In this document: positions 8,550 through 10,878 of the stretch, in pieces
Layout of the letters: each line of letters opens with the position of its first letter
Position numbering within the stretch: the stretch's first letter is position 1
Assembly: GCA_026706505.1 (NCBI GenBank)
Contig: JAPOYQ010000634.1
Coordinates: 1-10,878 of the forward strand
DNA length: 10,878 nt
Reading direction: 5' to 3'
Origin: Gemmatimonadota bacterium
GTDB lineage: Bacteria; Latescibacterota; UBA2968; UBA8231
Made by a program: the position numbers and the translations under genes
Notes under the pieces: model-generated
The model's input: the letters and a program-made list of their open reading frames with translations, nothing else
What the model was told of the DNA's origin: nothing
The model's database searches: none

Positions 8550-8735
8550 ATGGTCAAAAACTTGCTCCGCGCCTTTTTGGTCTTCCGCTTGGAGTTTCAC
8601 CAGCCCACCCTCAATTTTGAGACCATGTTGAGCTATTGGCGGCGTGTACCCATCGTCCAGTACGTGGTTGAAGACGACGGCGAACAGCGCAGTAGTGCGC
8701 TCAAGCGTCGGCTCGACGAGGTCTATCCCTTCTAA
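8550..8735 (+). CDS. Small protein of unknown function
   Basis: A 61-aa ORF that I do not recognise. It starts with a basic and hydrophobic stretch (MVKNLLRAFLVFRLEF), then LNFETMLSYWRRVPIVQYVV, and ends in a charged tail (EDDGEQRSSALKRRLDEVYPF split over the last third). The first 16 residues are too short and too charged for a clear membrane segment or signal peptide. There is no good Shine-Dalgarno site before the ATG; TATAAA (8541-8546) is close upstream. The best support for a real gene is its stop overlapping the next start as TAATG, with the following ORF in turn overlapping rhaB, and open sequence with codon use like its neighbours. An in-frame TGA at 8529 limits any upstream extension to a few codons. 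Confidence 0.5.
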   Translation: MVKNLLRAFLVFRLEFHQPTLNFETMLSYWRRVPIVQYVVEDDGEQRSSALKRRLDEVYPF

Positions 8736-9013
8736 TGCTGCACCGCCAGCTCAGAAACGCCTTGGAGGAAATTTTCGGCGTATCGTTTGTCGCTGAGGCA
8801 CTCGCCAACGCGCCCATTGCCCAAGTTGTCCTCTACGAGCGGCGCGAGGAGTTCAAAAAGGCCGTCCTCGGCTTCCAGCGAATCAACTTTCGCGACGAAC
8901 ACACCGCGTATGCCGCGGGCATGGAGCGCGAGTTGGGCATCGCCCTGATCTGCGCCCTCCTCGACAACGACACGCGCGAGCTGGTTTCCGAGCTCGGCCT
9001 CAACTACCTATGA
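8735..9013 (+). CDS. Small protein of unknown function, coupled to rhaB
   Basis: A 92-aa ORF with no family I can name. It looks mainly helical and soluble: LHRQLRNALEEIFG, a middle region AQVVLYERREEFKKAVLGFQ, and a C-terminal part GIALICALLDNDTRELVSEL. It has one Cys, and I see no signal peptide or DNA-binding motif. The start shares one base with the previous stop (TAATG), with GAGGT (8718-8722) 12 nt upstream. The stop overlaps the rhaB start as ATGA. This tight three-gene chain suggests translational coupling and perhaps shared function with rhamnose use, but that is inference. It does not resemble the rhamnose mutarotase RhaM. Confidence 0.65.
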   Translation: MLHRQLRNALEEIFGVSFVAEALANAPIAQVVLYERREEFKKAVLGFQRINFRDEHTAYAAGMERELGIALICALLDNDTRELVSELGLNYL

Positions 9014-10479
9014 GCAAGCTGCTCGCCTTTGATCTAGGGGCCGAGAGTGGCCGCGCCATCGTCGGGCATTTCGACGGCTAGCTCGTCGCGCTACAAGAAC
9101 TGCACCGCTTTGCAAATGGCCCGGAGCAAGTCTTCGACAGTCTCTACTGGGACCCTTTGCGCCTTTTCGCCGAGATGAAACAGGCCCTCGGCCTGTTTGC
9201 CAGTACACACGGCAAGGCCCTCGGTGCCATTGGCGTCGATACCTGGGGAGTCGATTTCGCCCTCCTCGGGCCTGGGGACGTGCTCTTGGACAATCCGCGC
9301 AACTACCGCGACCCGCGCACCGACGGCATGTTAGAGGAAGCCTTTGCACGGGTGCCGCGCGAGGAAATTTTTGCGCGCACCGGCGTGCAGTTTTTGAAGC
9401 TCAACACCTTGTATCAACTGCTTTCGCTGCGCGACTCGCCTTTGCTGGAATGGGCGCAGACCTTCTTGATGATGGCCGACCTGTTCAATTTTTATTTTAC
9501 CGGCACCAAGACCTGCGAATTTTCCAACGCCACTACCACCCAATTTTACGATCCGCGCCAAGGCACTTGGTCGGTCGAGCTTCTGGAAGGACTGGGACTG
9601 CCGACCCATTTTCTGTCCCCGATCGTCCAGCCCGGAACCCGCCTAGGCTCGCTCCTGCCCTCTATTGCTGCTGAAACAGGGCTCAATGCGGTTCCGGTCA
9701 TTGCTCCAGCTACCCACGATACGGGCGCGGCCGTGGCCGCGGTACCCGCTGAAGTCCGCGACTACGCCTATATCAGCTCGGGAACTTGGTCGCTGATGGG
9801 CGTCGAGCTCGACCAACCGCTCATCAACAATCGGGCATTCCAGTACAATTTCACCAACGAAGGGGGCGTCGGGCCGACCTACCGCTTCCTCAAAAACATC
9901 ATGGGACTGTGGCTAATACAGGAATGCCGGCGTGCGTGGCAGCGCGAGGGACGCGCCTTTTCCTACGACGAGCTGACGGCCATGGCCCAAAGCGCAGCGC
10001 CCTTTGCCGCTTCCGTCGATCCGGACGCCGAGTGCTTTCTCGCGCCGGGCGACATGCCCGCCAGAATCCGCGCCTATTGCCAAGAAACGGGCCAAGTCAT
10101 TCCCTCCGACGAGGGGCAAGTCGCGCGCGTGGCCCTCGAAAGCCTAGCGTTTAAGTACCGCTACGTACTCGACGCGCTAGAGACCATTCTCGGCCGCCGC
10201 CTCGAGTGCATCCACATCGTCGGCGGTGGGATCCAAAACCGCCTGCTCTGCCAGTTTACCGCCTCAGCTACTGGTCGCCCGGTCGTCGCTGGACCGCTCG
10301 AAGCCACGGCTATCGGCAATTTAATGCTCCAGCTCATCGGCCTAGGCCAGATGAACTCTCTGGCCGAAATCCGCCAAGTCGTGCGACACTCCTTTGCGCC
10401 CGTTGTGTACGAACCGGAACAAGCCGCTGCTTGGGATGCGGCCTACGACCGCTTCCGCCCGCTGCTCTCCCCGGCCTGA
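9010..10479 (+). CDS. rhaB: L-rhamnulokinase, interrupted by an in-frame TAG at codon 24
   Basis: FGGY-family kinase that phosphorylates L-rhamnulose to rhamnulose 1-phosphate in cytoplasmic L-rhamnose breakdown. Counting the amber codon as one residue, the product is 489 aa, the same as E. coli RhaB. Motifs are all present: DLGAESGR phosphate loop at residues 8-15, DTWGVDF at 77-83, [28 protein letters not shown] with the likely catalytic Asp at 237, SSGTWSLMG at 256-264, NEGG with NIMGLW, and VGGGIQN at 404-410. The ATG at 9010 overlaps the previous stop and gives the family N-terminus. Codon 24 (9079-9081) is TAG in the surface turn [17 protein letters not shown], after which homology continues in the same frame. 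A downstream start, such as near 9157, would lose the phosphate loop and probably give no active kinase. It may be a nonsense mutation, a sequencing error or, less likely, readthrough. L-fuculokinase is the main alternative call, but the motifs fit RhaB better. Confidence 0.9.
9079..9081 (+). other. In-frame amber codon inside rhaB
   Basis: TAG in the context GGC TAG CTC, between a recognisable RhaB N-terminus and the rest of the protein in one unbroken frame. The equivalent position in other RhaB proteins is a variable, usually polar turn residue, so one base change from GAG, AAG or CAG would explain it. Confidence 0.95.
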
Positions 10480-10558
10480 TCCCGATCTGGAACCGCGTTC
10501 TTTCCCAGTCGTCTTACTTAAGAACCGTCATTTTCTCTTTTCGTCATTTGGGCTTCTT

Positions 10559-10878
10559 ATGGGAAAAAGCAGCCTCGATTCGCTAGATCTATCCGAGTCC
10601 TATTGGCGCGACATTCAGCACTTTCAGCCGCTGAGCCGTCAACGAGAGATCGAGCTGGTACACAGAGCGCGCGCTGGCGATGAGAACGCCATGCACCAGA
10701 TGGTCGAAGCCAACTTGCGCTTTGTCGTCCGCATCGCCAGGGGGTATCACGGGCGCGGGCTTTCCTTTATGGAGCTTATTTCCGAGGGCAACCTCGGGCT
10801 GTTGGAAGCCGTCCAACGCTTCGACGAAACTCGTGGCTTTAAGTTCATCACCTATGCGGTGTGGTGGATTCGCCAAGC
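10559..10878 (+). CDS. Sigma-70 family RNA polymerase sigma factor (3' end outside window)
   Basis: The first 106 residues of a sigma factor that directs RNA polymerase to promoters. After about 13 residues, region 1.2 begins ([20 protein letters not shown]). It runs into region 2.1 ([20 protein letters not shown]), 2.2 ([19 protein letters not shown]) and 2.3/2.4 ([18 protein letters not shown]), the core-binding and promoter-melting parts. The DETRGFKF and YAVWWIRQ segments mark group 1 or 2 sigma-70 proteins, not ECF or sigma-54. Region 1.1 is missing, as in the short primary sigma of Bacteroidota and in RpoS-like group 2 factors, so I cannot tell a primary from an alternative sigma. The ATG at 10559 has no strong Shine-Dalgarno site. 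It lies 79 nt after rhaB, and I see no good terminator in that gap. Confidence 0.93.
   Translation, partial: MGKSSLDSLDLSESYWRDIQHFQPLSRQREIELVHRARAGDENAMHQMVEANLRFVVRIARGYHGRGLSFMELISEGNLGLLEAVQRFDETRGFKFITYAVWWIRQ

Noticed and set aside
10497..10525. Inverted repeat GTTCTT / AAGAAC followed by a T-rich stretch after rhaB, as a terminator
   Set aside because: The arms are 6 nt and A/T-rich with a 17-nt loop, so the hairpin would be weak.
1..10878. tRNA, rRNA, CRISPR array, insertion sequence or phage genes
   Set aside because: I saw no repeated spacer pattern, terminal inverted repeats with a transposase, or RNA gene signatures; almost all sequence is explained by the listed genes.

Overview
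This window comes from a GC-rich (roughly 60% by eye) bacterial chromosome and holds ordinary housekeeping genes, mostly on the + strand, with no sign of a mobile element, tRNA/rRNA or CRISPR array. SecA is long (1088 aa). It carries an insertion between the DEAD box and the downstream part of motor domain 1 that resembles the one in Bacteroidota/Chlorobiota-type SecA. The sigma factor at the right edge has almost nothing before region 1.2. Both point to the FCB superphylum or a related uncultured lineage. Strong Shine-Dalgarno sites (secA, the lipoprotein gene) and the high GC argue against typical Bacteroidota. The exact phylum cannot be fixed from this window.

Left part (1-6803, all +): the 3' part of ribBA, then ribH and nusB with overlapping ends, then secA after a short leader, then a membrane-bound family 2 glycosyltransferase 14 nt after secA. 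The first two genes make 6,7-dimethyl-8-ribityllumazine for riboflavin synthesis. nusB serves transcription antitermination and secA drives Sec-dependent export. The glycosyltransferase probably makes or extends a beta-linked polysaccharide. A strong hairpin flanked by A and T tracts (6809-6845) ends this block and serves both strands.

Middle (6804-7514): one gene on the - strand encodes a small lipoprotein of unknown function. It converges on the glycosyltransferase gene and diverges from purC. The 168-nt gap between it and purC contains a plausible promoter for each direction.

Right part (7515-10878, +): purC (SAICAR synthase) is followed by two small unknown ORFs and rhaB (rhamnulokinase), linked by TAATG and ATGA overlaps, which suggests translational coupling. 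rhaB has an in-frame TAG at codon 24 and is otherwise full length with its family motifs intact. The window ends inside a sigma-70 family factor gene.

I found no convincing new multi-gene system. The points most worth a second look are the amber codon in rhaB, the two coupled small unknown ORFs before it, the unknown lipoprotein, and the nested inverted repeats in the secA leader.
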